Of a stretch of DNA of 64,000 bases, positions 1-10,316 are shown piece by piece. Origin of the DNA: Chiridota heheva (taxonomy: Eukaryota > Echinodermata > Holothuroidea > Apodida > Chiridotidae); contig JAIGNY010000879.1 in NCBI GenBank assembly GCA_020152595.1, forward strand, positions 1 to 64,000, in the 5' to 3' direction. The notes beneath the pieces were generated by a model. It was not told the DNA's origin. It made no database searches and worked only from the letters and a program-made list of their open reading frames with translations. A program made the position numbers and the translations under genes. Every line of letters begins with the position of its first letter. Position 1 is the stretch's first letter.

Positions 1-747
1 GTTTAAAGTTACAGCCTACCATAGTTCTGATCAATTACTTGTCAAATTAACATTTTATTTCATGATCACTGGACACTTGCAAGCACTAATCTCAATCGAC
101 ACTATGACAACTGCATCGCACGCATGTTAATGAAGTTGATGCAAGTGTACCGGTAGCACCGATCTGAACCGACGGCACCAATCTAAACCGACGGGTTAAA
201 ATCTAAACCGGCGGATTAAAATCTAAACCGGCGGATTAAAATCTAAACCGACGGATTAAAATCTGAACCGACGGATTAAAATATTGAAGAAAATCTCCCC
301 CCCTCCCTCCTCTCTGGCTACGCCACTCTTCATCTGTGTACCGCATATGACAGAAGTCTGATAGACCGTTCATGAGGTATGGTGATTACAATGATTTTTG
401 AGCACTTTCACACAAAACCTTTATACTTCCCCATCCCCTCACATAAGAGATTTTAGTTGGAGGGGCAAGACATGATTGGGGGAGGGGGTATGAACACTCT
501 TTTTAATTGTACATAAAATTCAATACAAAAAGCAATGATTAGCAAATCTTCTTTTTTTGGGTAGGGGGTACAAATGCACCCTTCCCCCTATGGCGAGTCG
601 CTTGTGCTCCTGACAGTGGCATGCAAAATAGGGAAAAGGCGGGAGGGGGAGTAGATCGATAAGATGCTTATATTCTTCATAAACTGCAATACAATTTGAG
701 CTTTCTGCATGACCCAAAAATTTCATCTTTTACTTTCTCATTCTCAG
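1..747. other. Non-coding left flank, probably intron of the plus-strand receptor-like gene
   Basis: No exon is supported here apart from the pyrimidine-rich acceptor at its right edge (ends CTCAG at 747). It holds a 20-bp tandem repeat at 161-286 and a C-rich stretch near 297-312 followed by a fragment reading GGCTACGCCAC, a word that recurs in inverse orientation near 22400. The 5' exons of the gene that continues at 748 must lie further left or outside the window. Confidence 0.5.
161..286. repeat. 20-bp tandem repeat, about 6 copies
   Basis: The unit is close to TTAAAATCTAAACCGGCGGA, repeated with a few substitutions (GGCGG/GACGG, CTAAACC/CTGAACC). The first copies are the most diverged and read CACCAATCTAAACCG. 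Confidence 0.85.
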
Positions 748-1141
748 GTGATTGTAATCATGGCACAAGCTGGAAGACAAATTTCTCCTCAGGCTGACGT
801 TGCATCAGTATTCATCCTCTCACTACAGGGCGCCCTTAATCCCGTCATCATAACACTTCTCTATGCACCTTTTCAACAGAGGGCGCTGCTCATACTCACA
901 TGCGGTCGTGTTGGATACAAATCAGACGAACTGATACTTCAGGACCGTACTATTGCGGGCTCTGCTACAGAAAAGGAAATGGATATGCAGGGGGTCTTGG
1001 AGGACCAATGGGGTGCTTACAGGGGGTCGCAGTCGAGGAATGTTCAGTTTGCTCACAATGACACTTATGAGGATTCCGAGGACTGGTCTTACGATGATAG
1101 CTTTTCCGGTAGTTGCGACGATTCTAGCTATGGAAGTAATT
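748..1141 (+). CDS. Internal exon of a possible seven-transmembrane receptor, last TM segment plus start of the tail
   Basis: The exon opens after a good acceptor (TTTCTCATTCTCAG) in phase 0 and ends at donor AATT|GTAAGAG in phase 1, giving 131 codons and one extra base. The protein begins hydrophilic, then shows one hydrophobic segment reading SVFILSLQGALNPVIITLLY, followed by basic and polar residues. The NPxxxxxLY end of this segment resembles the NPxxY end of transmembrane helix 7 of G-protein-coupled receptors, which is why a receptor is proposed. The rest is acidic and serine-rich (EDSEDWSYDDSFSGSCDD). Its phase fits the exon at 1860. The other six helices are not in the window, so the family assignment is tentative. 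A single-pass membrane protein is the main alternative. Confidence 0.5.
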
Positions 1142-1412
1142 GTAAGAGATTCATATTTGTTACAGCTATGGTACTTAACATTTACACAGATATAATCGAA
1201 AGGGGTGGGAGCACCATACTGGTTCAAACTTCATTTAAGTTTGAGGGCAATGACCTTCTTATGGAAAGCTATTTTCTGATCAGTTTAAATGAACTTTTCA
1301 GCTCATCACTGAGCTGCTGACTTCATTCACTAACTGCGATCACCTTTCTCCAATAATACTCATGTCTGCCTCAGTCCGTGTATACAGCAATTTCGGAATG
1401 GGGTGAGAGACA

Positions 1413-1537
1413 TGAATTCTTCTTCTTATTCTTATTCTTATTCTTCTTACTATTATTATTACTATTATTACTACTATTATTATTACTATTATTATTACTA
1501 TTATTATTACTATTATTATTACTTTTATTATTATTTT
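1413..1537. repeat. TTC/TTA then TAT microsatellite
   Basis: A TTCTTATTC tract passes into an imperfect (TTATTATTACTA) tract. It opens long low-complexity Leu-rich and Ile-rich frames on both strands, which are artefacts of the repeat. Confidence 0.9.
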
Positions 1538-1554
1538 ATTTTTTATATATGATT

Positions 1555-1735
1555 TTTCTGGGGGGATTAGGATCAAGAATCTATATTTTGGGATTGAGAC
1601 CTAGAATTATTTTTTGGAGGGGATTGGGATCTGGAATTTCTTTTTGGGAATGGGATCAAAATATTTTTTTGAGATTGGGATCTAGAATTTCTTTTCTGGA
1701 TTGGGATCTGGAAGTTTTCAAATTTGCAAATTTTC
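1555..1735. repeat. Degenerate tandem repeat with GGGATTGGGATCTGGAATTT-like unit
   Basis: About five imperfect units of roughly 33 bp repeat the words GATTGGGATC and AGAATTTCTTTT, immediately 3' of the TAT microsatellite and inside the same intron. Confidence 0.65.
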
Positions 1736-1859
1736 ATTTATAGTCTTTTGCCTAAAATGTTGTCTTATATGTTCATTCCTCCATGAATCCGTGAATAAGT
1801 TTCTTATCCATCAGTGTTAAAAAAGATTAAAATTGAATAAATCTGTTTTTGCTTCACAG

Positions 1860-3871
1860 TTTCAGTTCCAGATCAAGTGCAACCACCATCCCAGGGTTTC
1901 TACCGAATCCAGCATCCAGAGGAACCAAATCAATTTGTCCTCGCAATGCCAGTTAATATGCCCGGAAACAAACAAGGGGAAACTGTTGAAAGAATTTTCA
2001 TTTTTGAAGATCAGCACCCCCGACATCCGATAAAGCAAGATGATGCTTCAGTAATAAACGAGGACCTGGCTAGAAAAGTGTTACTTCATGATCAAAATAT
2101 CTTCCTCAATAAAAAAGGAGGTAGCAGTCCAGTAGTAGATAGATGTAATAAGAAACTTAAAATGGCGGAAATTGACTCAAGTAGTGATAAAGTCGACGTT
2201 GAAAGCTCTGGGTTAAGTAATGAAAAGACTGTGATAAAAGACAAAGTGCAACAAAAACAACAAGAATCCGTTGATGAAACTTTTTTAATTCACGATAAAA
2301 AGTCTTTCGATTTAAATTCTCATTACAAGTGTAGAGGAATCATACATTCCCCACAGTTTAAAGAGATGTTACAAGACTATTTTGACAATATTAAGTCTGA
2401 AAAGCCACTAAAGCAATCACCTGATCCAACAAACCAACATTCTTTAAGTTCTAAACATTTGCCGCATAAGATACCTGCTGAGTCTGACATTTTTCAAAAG
2501 ACGCATCTGTCAAATTCTCCAAAGTTAAGGAAGATAGTGAGGTCCTCCGAATTTAAAAAGTTAATGATGGCTCAGAGTGACAAGTTTAAAGACGAATCTC
2601 CTAAATTTGCAAAAAGAATTTCCAAACCTCCAAAACTTTTGACAATTATTGAGTCCACTGAGTTCCTGGAATTATTAGATCATTCACGCAAGGTAAATCA
2701 AAATAACGGAAAGGTTTACCACAAAGATTTGGGTGACGGCAAAATCAAAACAGACGGAGATCAGGAATATCGCACAAGCTCCAAACAAATATTACAACAT
2801 AAGTGTTCTGTGAATAAAGAAAAACGATACAAACGGATTTCTAAATCAAAGTCATCGGTAGGGAGTATTTCGAAGCCAGACTCTTGGCAATGTCAAATGA
2901 AAAATATTGAAAATATATCAATGTTTTCTGAAGAAAATGCACATTTTCAGGGCTTTTTGCAAGAGGAACGCCACACGCAACACTCGATGGATTCTCTAAA
3001 TATACGCAAAATATTTGAAACACCATCACATAATAATACTCGTTCAAAATCTTTAGCAGAAATTCCAATTGCACACCTTCCTCAAGAAACAATAATGTTT
3101 GCAAGTGTTGGAAGAAAACCATTAGAAGTTCTTGGAATTTCTGCCAAACACAGGAATCAGAAATCTTTTGAAGTACTTGGTTTAACACAAAAAGTGCCCA
3201 AACAAAAAGCTGCACATATAAGAAATGGTGGTATCTTAAGGACAAGATCACACAGGACAGATGGGGAACGTAATGGAACTCCGGAGAAAATAAATACGTG
3301 GTTTCAAAAAGAGCTGATGGTATCTAAGATGAGAGATGCATCTTGGGACGGGGAAGAGGATGCGAAAATTGAATCTGTTGAGAAGAGAGAAATGAAGGTG
3401 GCCGGTGAAGGAGTAACGAAGAATGATAAGAGAGAGCAAACAGCAAATGGTAAAAGTATTTCTCACAAGAACACAGATGTAGACAGTTATGAGAAAGGAA
3501 AACAGGCAATACACACAGAGGAAGAAAGTGGGAAAACGACAAATGCAAAGTTATGCAGTGATGGAACAGAAGTCCAGATTCATCAGAATAACAGCGTGTC
3601 TGCTGACGAACAGCCTAATGATCAGTATGGTACTAACATAATTTCCAAATCTCATCAACAAAACGGAAAAGACTTAGAGCAGAGGCAAAATGGTATTAAT
3701 TCCAAATCCCAAACTGATATTGGTACTCCAAGTATGGTCAGAAAAGCAACACCTACGAAAAGTGTTTCGTTTTATGCAGGTGGCGCGTTACAAAGCAACA
3801 GTAAAAGTAATATGACGGTTGGTAGTGCAGTCCCTGTAGAAAATCCAGCGATAATAGAATTGCATATTTAG
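1860..3871 (+). CDS. Terminal coding exon: long hydrophilic cytoplasmic-type tail with three internal motif repeats
   Basis: The exon starts after acceptor TTGCTTCACAG in phase 1, matching the donor at 1141, and runs open for 670 codons to TAG. I do not recognise the family. The product is hydrophilic, rich in Lys, Ser, Gln and Glu, without cysteine-rich or membrane segments, and looks disordered. A motif of the form I(I/V)xSxxFxxLL occurs three times: at 2333-2392 (IIHSPQFKEML), 2525-2584 (IVRSSEFKKLM) and 2633-2692 (IIESTEFLELL). A second pair, PLEVLGIS and SFEVLGLT, lies near 3120-3190. These look like repeated short linear docking motifs. A near-consensus polyadenylation signal follows 117 bases after the stop, supporting this as the 3' end of the gene. 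Confidence 0.75.
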
Positions 3872-3987
3872 AAATGTGGAGGTGCAGGTGACCATTGGGG
3901 TTCAAGACTAATATAAAGTGAGGTATGGAGGGGGGAGGGGAGGTGGTATACTGATCATACTTACACATCTTATCCTTTATTTAAGTC

Positions 3988-3993
3988 AATAAA
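3988..3993 (+). promoter_or_regulatory. Polyadenylation signal AATAAA
   Basis: AATAAA lies 117 bases after the stop codon at 3871 on the same strand, a plausible end for the receptor-like transcript. Confidence 0.55.
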
Positions 3994-4410
3994 TGTGCCT
4001 CTGTGGAACCTTACCTTAAACTCACCGGACATCAACTCTCCATTCACTTCTTCCATATGCTCTCTCTTACATCAGTCCACGATCTCCACCCCTACTCTTC
4101 TCTCTCTGTCTTCACTATTCTCCTCCATGTCATCTTCCCCGGTCCGTTTTTCTTCCCAAAGCTATTGCGTGATCATCATCCATTCATCTCCTTGCCCGAT
4201 CCAATCACATCTTCTTCGTCTTATTTCATCACTAACTCTTTGTATCTCTGTTATCTCTACCAAATGGTTATTTCTCACCATTGTTGCCTCTGTAGAACTA
4301 ACTTACTATTTTCCTCTGTGAAGCCCAGAAAAGTGTTTATATATTATATGAATCATTGTCTTCATTAAGATCCTATGGATATGTAGCAATAACTTGAACT
4401 TAACAGTTGG
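3994..4410. other. Intergenic, C/T-rich; nothing recognised
   Basis: The stretch is pyrimidine-rich (CTCTCTCT, CTTCCCC words). The open frames in it have no recognisable composition or motif. It separates the polyadenylation signal from a LINE remnant on the other strand. Confidence 0.5.
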
Positions 4411-6500
4411 TTTTGTTTTGTTGATGTTTAACGGCACCGCGACAGTCAAAGTCAAATGTGCCAAAAGAGGTTTAATACATTATGGTGTAAGATTTAAGAT
4501 AGTAGGGAAAGGAAGGTTTGTAAATGAGAAAAATAGAAAAAGAGAGAAAAAAGGAGGTAAGTAAGGTTAGATGTAGAAGGGGAATTAAATGTGGTGGAAG
4601 AGGTTGTTGTTGCGGAGGAAGTTGATGATGTTTGAGGAAGAATTGCTTTTGAAAAAGTCAGAGATTAAGGACAGTGAGGAGAGAAGAGATCTGGTATTAG
4701 GAACAGCTTACGAAGATATGCTTGATGGAGAGGTCGGTGTTACAAGTGGGGCAGAGAGGGGTAGGGGGAGGGGCGGATAAGAGATGGGAGTGAGTGAGAG
4801 AGGAGTGGCCGAGGCGGATGCGGGTGACAATGTCTTCCCTGCGGTTGCGACTGTGCAGAGGGGTGTTGGTCCCGACTTTGGTTTTGGTGGTGTGGAGTTT
4901 GTTACTCGTTTCGTGATTCCAGGAGTTTTGCCAGGTTTTTCTGATGTAATTGGAGATGGAGAGACGGAAGTCCGAGTGTGGAATAGGAAAAGAAGAGGCG
5001 ATATTTGACAGACCTGTGTTGGCGGCTCTGTCGGCTCTCTCGTTGCCAGGGATGCCAACATGACTGGGAATCCAGAAGATAATATTTTTTCCTAAGAAGT
5101 AGAGAGTGTGAAGTTTGTTGAGGATTTGTAGAATGATAGGCTTGGGCAGAGCATGTTGAGGATGTCAGTGAGGACGGATTTAGAGTCAGAGAAGATGACG
5201 AAACTGGGGCGGAAAGAGAGTTGTTGAAGTTTATGGCTAGGAGGATAGCTTTCACCTCGGCAGAGTAGATAGAGGTGCCGTCTGGTAGCCTTGAAGAGAG
5301 GGTGAGGCCGGGACAGGCGGCGGCGGCGGCTGCAGAACAGCCTTCCCGCGTGGAGCCGTCGGTGAAGAGGAAGGAGTAGTCGTGGAAATATTTACTGAAT
5401 TTGCAGTATTTGGAGTGGAAGAAGGTTGGGTTTTGAAGAGCTTTCGTGAAGGAGGAAAGACCAAGGTACACTGAAGAAGGGGGGGGGAGGGGGGGGGTAA
5501 ATAGTCCAGGTGGGTGTAGAGGAGAGGGCGGCCTTCCTGCATCGGAGGTCGAAGGGGAGTTCATTGGCCTCGACGTGGAGACTGGTGGTAGGGGAACTGT
5601 GAGTGGCACAAAGGCTAAGCTCAGAGCAGTGTTCTCAGTGACCTCCAGGTGTTTCAAGTAAAATTTACGGGCGAAGGCGAAGACAAAATTACCATAATCC
5701 AGCCTGGATCTGAGGAGGAAGCGGTATAAGGTGGGCAGAGTGAGCCGTTTTGCTCCCCAATCAGTGCTTCAGAGGAGATTGAGGATTTTGTGGCATTTTG
5801 TTTTGAGGAAGTTCATGTGGGGGAGATAGGAAAGTTTGGAGTCGAGAGTGATTCCGACGAAGTGAGAACTGTCTTTACTGGGGATTATGGAATCTTTTGG
5901 GCGGAGGAAGAAGGAGTTGCTGTTCTTAAAATGGATGAGAACAGTTTTATCTTTTGAGAAATTGAAACCGCTGGAGTCGCTCCAGTGAGCCAGACTATCC
6001 AGACAGTGTTGTAGGTTATTTTGGAGAGTATGGAAGCATGGAGAAGATGAGTAGATAGTGAAATCGTCGACAGAGAGAGAGCTTTTGAAGTTGGGTGTGA
6101 GTTTTGGTGATGCAGTTAATTTTGAGGATAATGAGAGTGGGGGAGAGAATGCTGCCCTGGGGGACATCCAGGTGTTGAGTGTACCTTTGGGAGCAGGTGT
6201 TACCGATGCGTACTCGGAAGTTCAAGAGACGGAGGGCTTTCTTCTTAAAGGAGATGGCTTTTTTACAGTCGGTGGTGAACTAGGGTTTGAAGTTCCGTGG
6301 GGTGAAGGTGGAAGCGGGGATATTGTAACTGGCAATCTCCAAGAGTTTGAAGGTGAAGAGAGAGACCGGATGATTGGAGAGGAGAATGTCATTAGTGATG
6401 GAGATATTGCACAGAGTGGACTAGAGGCCCTAGTCTGCATGCTGGAATCTCCAGTTGGTGAGATAAAGAGATTGGGGTGGAGATGAGGATGGGGAAATGG
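4411..6500 (-). mobile_element. Decayed non-LTR retrotransposon (LINE), reverse transcriptase plus RNase H, Jockey/I-like
   Basis: Reading on the minus strand, fragments in different frames show a reverse-transcriptase PQGSILSPTL block near 6160, a SVDDFTIY catalytic block near 6070 (normally YxDD-like), GFNFSKDKTVLIHF, and GITLDSKLSYL near 5850. Further downstream comes an RNase H domain: FTDGSTREG near 5350, SAEVKAILLAI near 5250, FSDSKSVLTDIL near 5175 and HVGIPGNERADRAA near 5040. Several frameshifts separate these blocks, so the copy is dead. The 3' part (4411-4700) carries the words TTTAACGGCACCGCGACAG and AAATGTGCC, which recur in fragments near 15470 and 24310. The combination of RT and RNase H without long repeats places it near the Jockey/I group. 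Confidence 0.85.
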
Positions 6501-9235
6501 TGACTCCCACAGAGTGAAGGGTGAACTTCATTGAAGAAAATATGCTTTAAACAATGAAAATAGCAAAAAACGTTCATCAAACTTGACCATTTTACAGCAT
6601 TTCAAATTGTTTGGCTTATTGCACAATAATTTGTGCCATAGGCAGGTAAACACGTCTTCAATTGCTTATGTAGATCCTTTGTGTTTAATCTTCTCAAAAA
6701 TATATTTTGAAGATCAATATCTGATTCCATCCAGATATTTCAAAACTTCCTTATACCATTAGTAACAGATAATCATCTGATGACATCACACAGTTTGCCT
6801 TAATTCATCAATCTTTAAACTTTGCTTGACCATAAATGTAAAACTGATTTAAAGGGCATTTGATGCAAAAATTGCTACATGTCACTAGAGCTTTAAAACT
6901 ATTGAACAAATTGAGATGAAGAATGCGGATAAAATAATTAGAAATTCTTTAATATCTATATTCTTTACTTTGTTTATAAATTTCTTTGTGCATATCTATC
7001 ATTTATTTACATTAATACAATATAAGCATTTCGCACAGCACTTATTAAAATGTCCACATTCTGTGCAAGGATTAGCTCACTGCAAGTTTATCTTAAATGA
7101 AAGAGGACTCTAACAGAACCAAAATGGTGAAGAAACACCTTATTATATTAAGAAGATAATCGCATTTAAAGTTTGTTAAAATATGACTGAAACCAAACTA
7201 GTTGTGATGTCACATCCTCACATTCATCAAAGTCTTTATATGTATTTCATCATATTTCTCCCTTGATATTTTGTGGCATCCACACCATTGAATGATCAGG
7301 AAAGTAGTCAAACACATATGTTTCTGGTAAGATAATTAAAATTTAGCACCTGAAGAAAGTTTGAAGAAAACAAATTTAAGGGCCCAAACATTCTACAATA
7401 GACTTCGCACATTAGTAATTTCTATAGGAGTTGAAGTATACCACTGAACTAATCCTTAAAGCGATTAGTTAAGTCAGAAGTCATTTCATAATTTATCAAA
7501 ACATATTTTGAGATGTTGTGCTTTCCAAGCATTGTTTATGTTAGCAGATGAGCAAAACAGTCAAGATAAGTAAAGTGATCTTGTTATAAATTTTAAAGAA
7601 ACAAATATTTTCAGTCAGTGAAAGATTAACCTAACTTTCGCGAAGCTCAACAATAATTGCTAAGAAAGTGATGTCACTTTTCAAAATTAGACTTCCAATA
7701 CCAATCATTTGAAACAAATTTGTGATAATTCAAAATTATTATCTCTTGGGTGGAACAAATTAGTTTCTTCCATCATTCCATTTATATTTTTGTCCTGTTA
7801 TATAAGGACTCGTGAGACCACTAAACTCATCCATTTAAATACATGCTTACTTGAATAATTGTATTAAATGTGAAAATTCTTAGTTGAATAATCATGTCAT
7901 ATTCAGTATGAATATTCATGTTTGCATGAATAATCATATTGAAAATGAATACTCATGGTTGAATATTGTATTCAATACAAATATTCATAAAAACTTGATT
8001 AATCATATTCAGTATGAATAGTCATGTTTTACATGAGTAATCATATTCAATATGAATATTTGTATTTAATACAAATATTAATGGAACTCCATTAATCATA
8101 GTCAGTATGAATATTCATGTTTTACATGAGTAATATTACACAAAATGAATATTCATGACTGAAATATTCATATCAATAAAACATTCATGAGTACTTGAAT
8201 AATCACATTCAATATGAATCATGAATATTCATATTCAATGTAAATTTTCATGTTTTACTTTAATAATTGTACTTAATATCGATATTCACGGTAACTTTAA
8301 TATTTTGAATTTTGATGCCATGTGAAATGTTAATAAATAAGCTACAGCTATTCTGGTGGTTGAGATTTTGCCTTAAATCTTTAGAAATAAAGTATTGCCA
8401 CCTTAACCTTCATTATAATTAGTTTCGAGTCATCTTTAACAGCATTGGTAAAATTGACTGCTCCTCCAACAATGGCAGAAGAAGAACCACCCCGACCCCC
8501 TCCCCCACCCTGACCCACTTCATCCTTACAAAGATGCGATTATAACATTTACATGCATAGCAGAGAACAAAATTTAAAAACGGAATTTATAAATCGAAAA
8601 AAATCAAATGTTCAATGACCAATTTTCACCACTTTGCCATGAATATTCATTTTCATTCTCTTGATAAAGTACTGCCTTACCCTGGTATGAATTAAATCAC
8701 AGTATATTGAACGTACAAGCACAGGGATGCATGAAATAAAGTAACTTGAGCTATAGACCATTTTAAATCTGAATCAACAATTTTCAAAAAAACTAACTGA
8801 AACAATGTCACATGACCCAAATTCACATCTCCATAATCATCCAAGTGTATACTGGGGGAATCTTATCGTCCAATCAAATACTGAGGGATTCTAGGCCGTC
8901 TGCACATTTAATCATGGTATGGAATCAAGCGTATGAAAAAAATTCTTTCAAATTTTCCCAGCAGTTGATTGGTCAAAGTAATCATGTTTGGCTAACGTTG
9001 ATTTGAAATGGTCTATAAGTTTATTGCTTTCATAAAATTGAGCTGGAAGAAGGCAAATAAAAACTAAAAGATTTCTTTGAATGTTGAAGTTAAATTGCAC
9101 TTTTAACCTGAATTTGTTTTCCAATAGCTTTAGAAAATTCACTTCATGTCAACAAATATATTGTGAAATATGACAATCTCAGGTACCACCATACGACAAA
9201 ATGATGGCATAGCCCCCAAATCAAGGACTATTTTC
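6501..9235. other. AT-rich intergenic region, no gene seen
   Basis: About 2.7 kb with stops in all frames. It includes dispersed repeat words shared with other places in the window (GACCATTTTACAGC at 6585, AAAATGGTGAAGAAA at 7121) and the palindromic ATTCAT zone at 7850-8290. Confidence 0.6.
7850..8290. repeat. Zone of ATGAATATTCAT palindromes
   Basis: A degenerate repeat of roughly 60 bp alternates GAATATTCATG and TGAATAATCAT words, giving many copies of the 10-12-base palindrome ATGAATATTCAT or one-base variants within 440 bases. The same palindrome turns up singly elsewhere (for example 14508, 18889 and 31419). Confidence 0.75.
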
Positions 9236-9515
9236 AAAGGTCTCGATCGAAAGATCAAGCACCATTATCAAAGGGGGTATCGATCGAAAGATCACGCACT
9301 ATTATAAAATGAGGCCTCAATCGAAAGATCAAGCACTATTATCAATGGGGTCTCAATCAAAAGATCAAGCACCATTATCAAAGTGGGTATCGATCGAAAG
9401 ATCAAGCACTATTATCAAATGGGATCTCAATCAAAAGATCAAGCACTATTATCAAATGGGGGTCTCAATCAAAAGATCAAGCACCATTATCAAAGAAGGT
9501 CTCGATTGAGAGTGA
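9236..9515. repeat. Minisatellite, about 36-37-bp unit, 7-8 copies
   Basis: Each unit contains TC(G/A)AAAGATCAAGCAC followed by ATTATCAAA and a G-rich end (GGGGTCTC or GGGTATCG). Copies alternate ACTATTATC and ACCATTATC. Confidence 0.9.
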
Positions 9516-9722
9516 GGATGTTTTATTTGCAAATTATAAATCAAAAGATGTCTCGACTCTAATACAGCTGCCATTGAAAATGAATTAGGTTTTCATTGAT
9601 TACGTGTAATTTCAACATTCACATCAAAGGTATTAAGTTCCATCACGCACCTAAAAAAGTGCATTTGAATATTTTTGAGACTCTAGAAAAATATGCCCTC
9701 AAATTTCAGCCAAGCGCTCCTT

Positions 9723-10080
9723 TAAAGGATTAGTTCAGGGGTCAAGCAAGTTGATCTTACATGTATATGGATGAAAGAAGACGTCAAATGAAACAAAATG
9801 GTGAAGAAAACATTCATATATCTTGTTTCATTATGGAGATATCCAAGATTAATGTTTGGTATCAATTGTATAGAAATGACATACATGAACAATTGTTAAG
9901 AAAGTAAGGACGTGAGCACCAACCTTCCATAGTAGACTTACTACACTAGTCATTTCTACACAGATAAGATAAGAACTGTAAATTTAAATATCTCCTTAAC
10001 AGAATAAGATATTGAAGTACTTTCTTAACCATTTTGTTTCCTCTTTCATATAAGATGAACTTGCTTGACCCCATAACAAA
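9723..10080. repeat. Foldback (MITE-like) element with about 100-bp inverted arms
   Basis: The left arm (9723-9850, containing GGGGTCAAGCAAGTTGATCT and AAACAAAATGGTGAAGAAA) returns in inverse orientation at 9985-10080 (CTTAACCATTTTGTTTCC and AACTTGCTTGACCCC). The spacer is about 130 bases. Related single arms occur near 7070-7210 and 17865-17930, so this is a dispersed family. It abuts the 3' end of the fumarase gene. Confidence 0.75.
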
Positions 10081-10097
10081 GCTTTTAACCAATCAGA

Positions 10098-10316
10098 TCA
10101 GTCCACCTGCCATTTCTTAAAGAAGTCGTTTCCTTTGTCATCGACCACAATAAATGCTGGGAAGTCTTCAACTTCAATCCTCCAGATGGCTTCCATTCCC
10201 AGCTCCCCATATTCTAACACTTCTACCTTTTTAATGCAATTTTGGGCCAAAATGGCTGCTGGTCCGCCGATAGAGCCTAAGTAGAATCCACCATGTTTAG
10301 CACATGCTTTTGTTAC
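10098..10316 (-). CDS. Fumarase exon 11, terminal (residues 500-571 and stop)
   Basis: Acceptor ATTTTTAAG, then 72 codons and TGA. Encodes [39 protein letters not shown] and [10 protein letters not shown], the C-terminal beta domain of class I enzymes. It ends four residues past GNDFF, slightly earlier than E. coli. Confidence 0.95.
   Translation of the reverse strand, partial: VTKACAKHGGFYLGSIGGPAAILAQNCIKKVEVLEYGELGMEAIWRIEVEDFPAFIVVDDKGNDFFKKWQVD

Larger units (their letters stand above)
1142..1859 (+). other. Intron of the receptor-like gene
   Basis: This 718-bp intron begins GTAAGAG and ends TTTTTGCTTCACAG. It contains a long pyrimidine-rich TAT/TTA microsatellite and a degenerate repeat built on GGGATTGGGATCTGGAATTT. 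Confidence 0.6.

Noticed and set aside
1378..1743. Leucine-rich hydrophobic ORF
   Set aside because: It is a translated TAT/TTA microsatellite within an intron.
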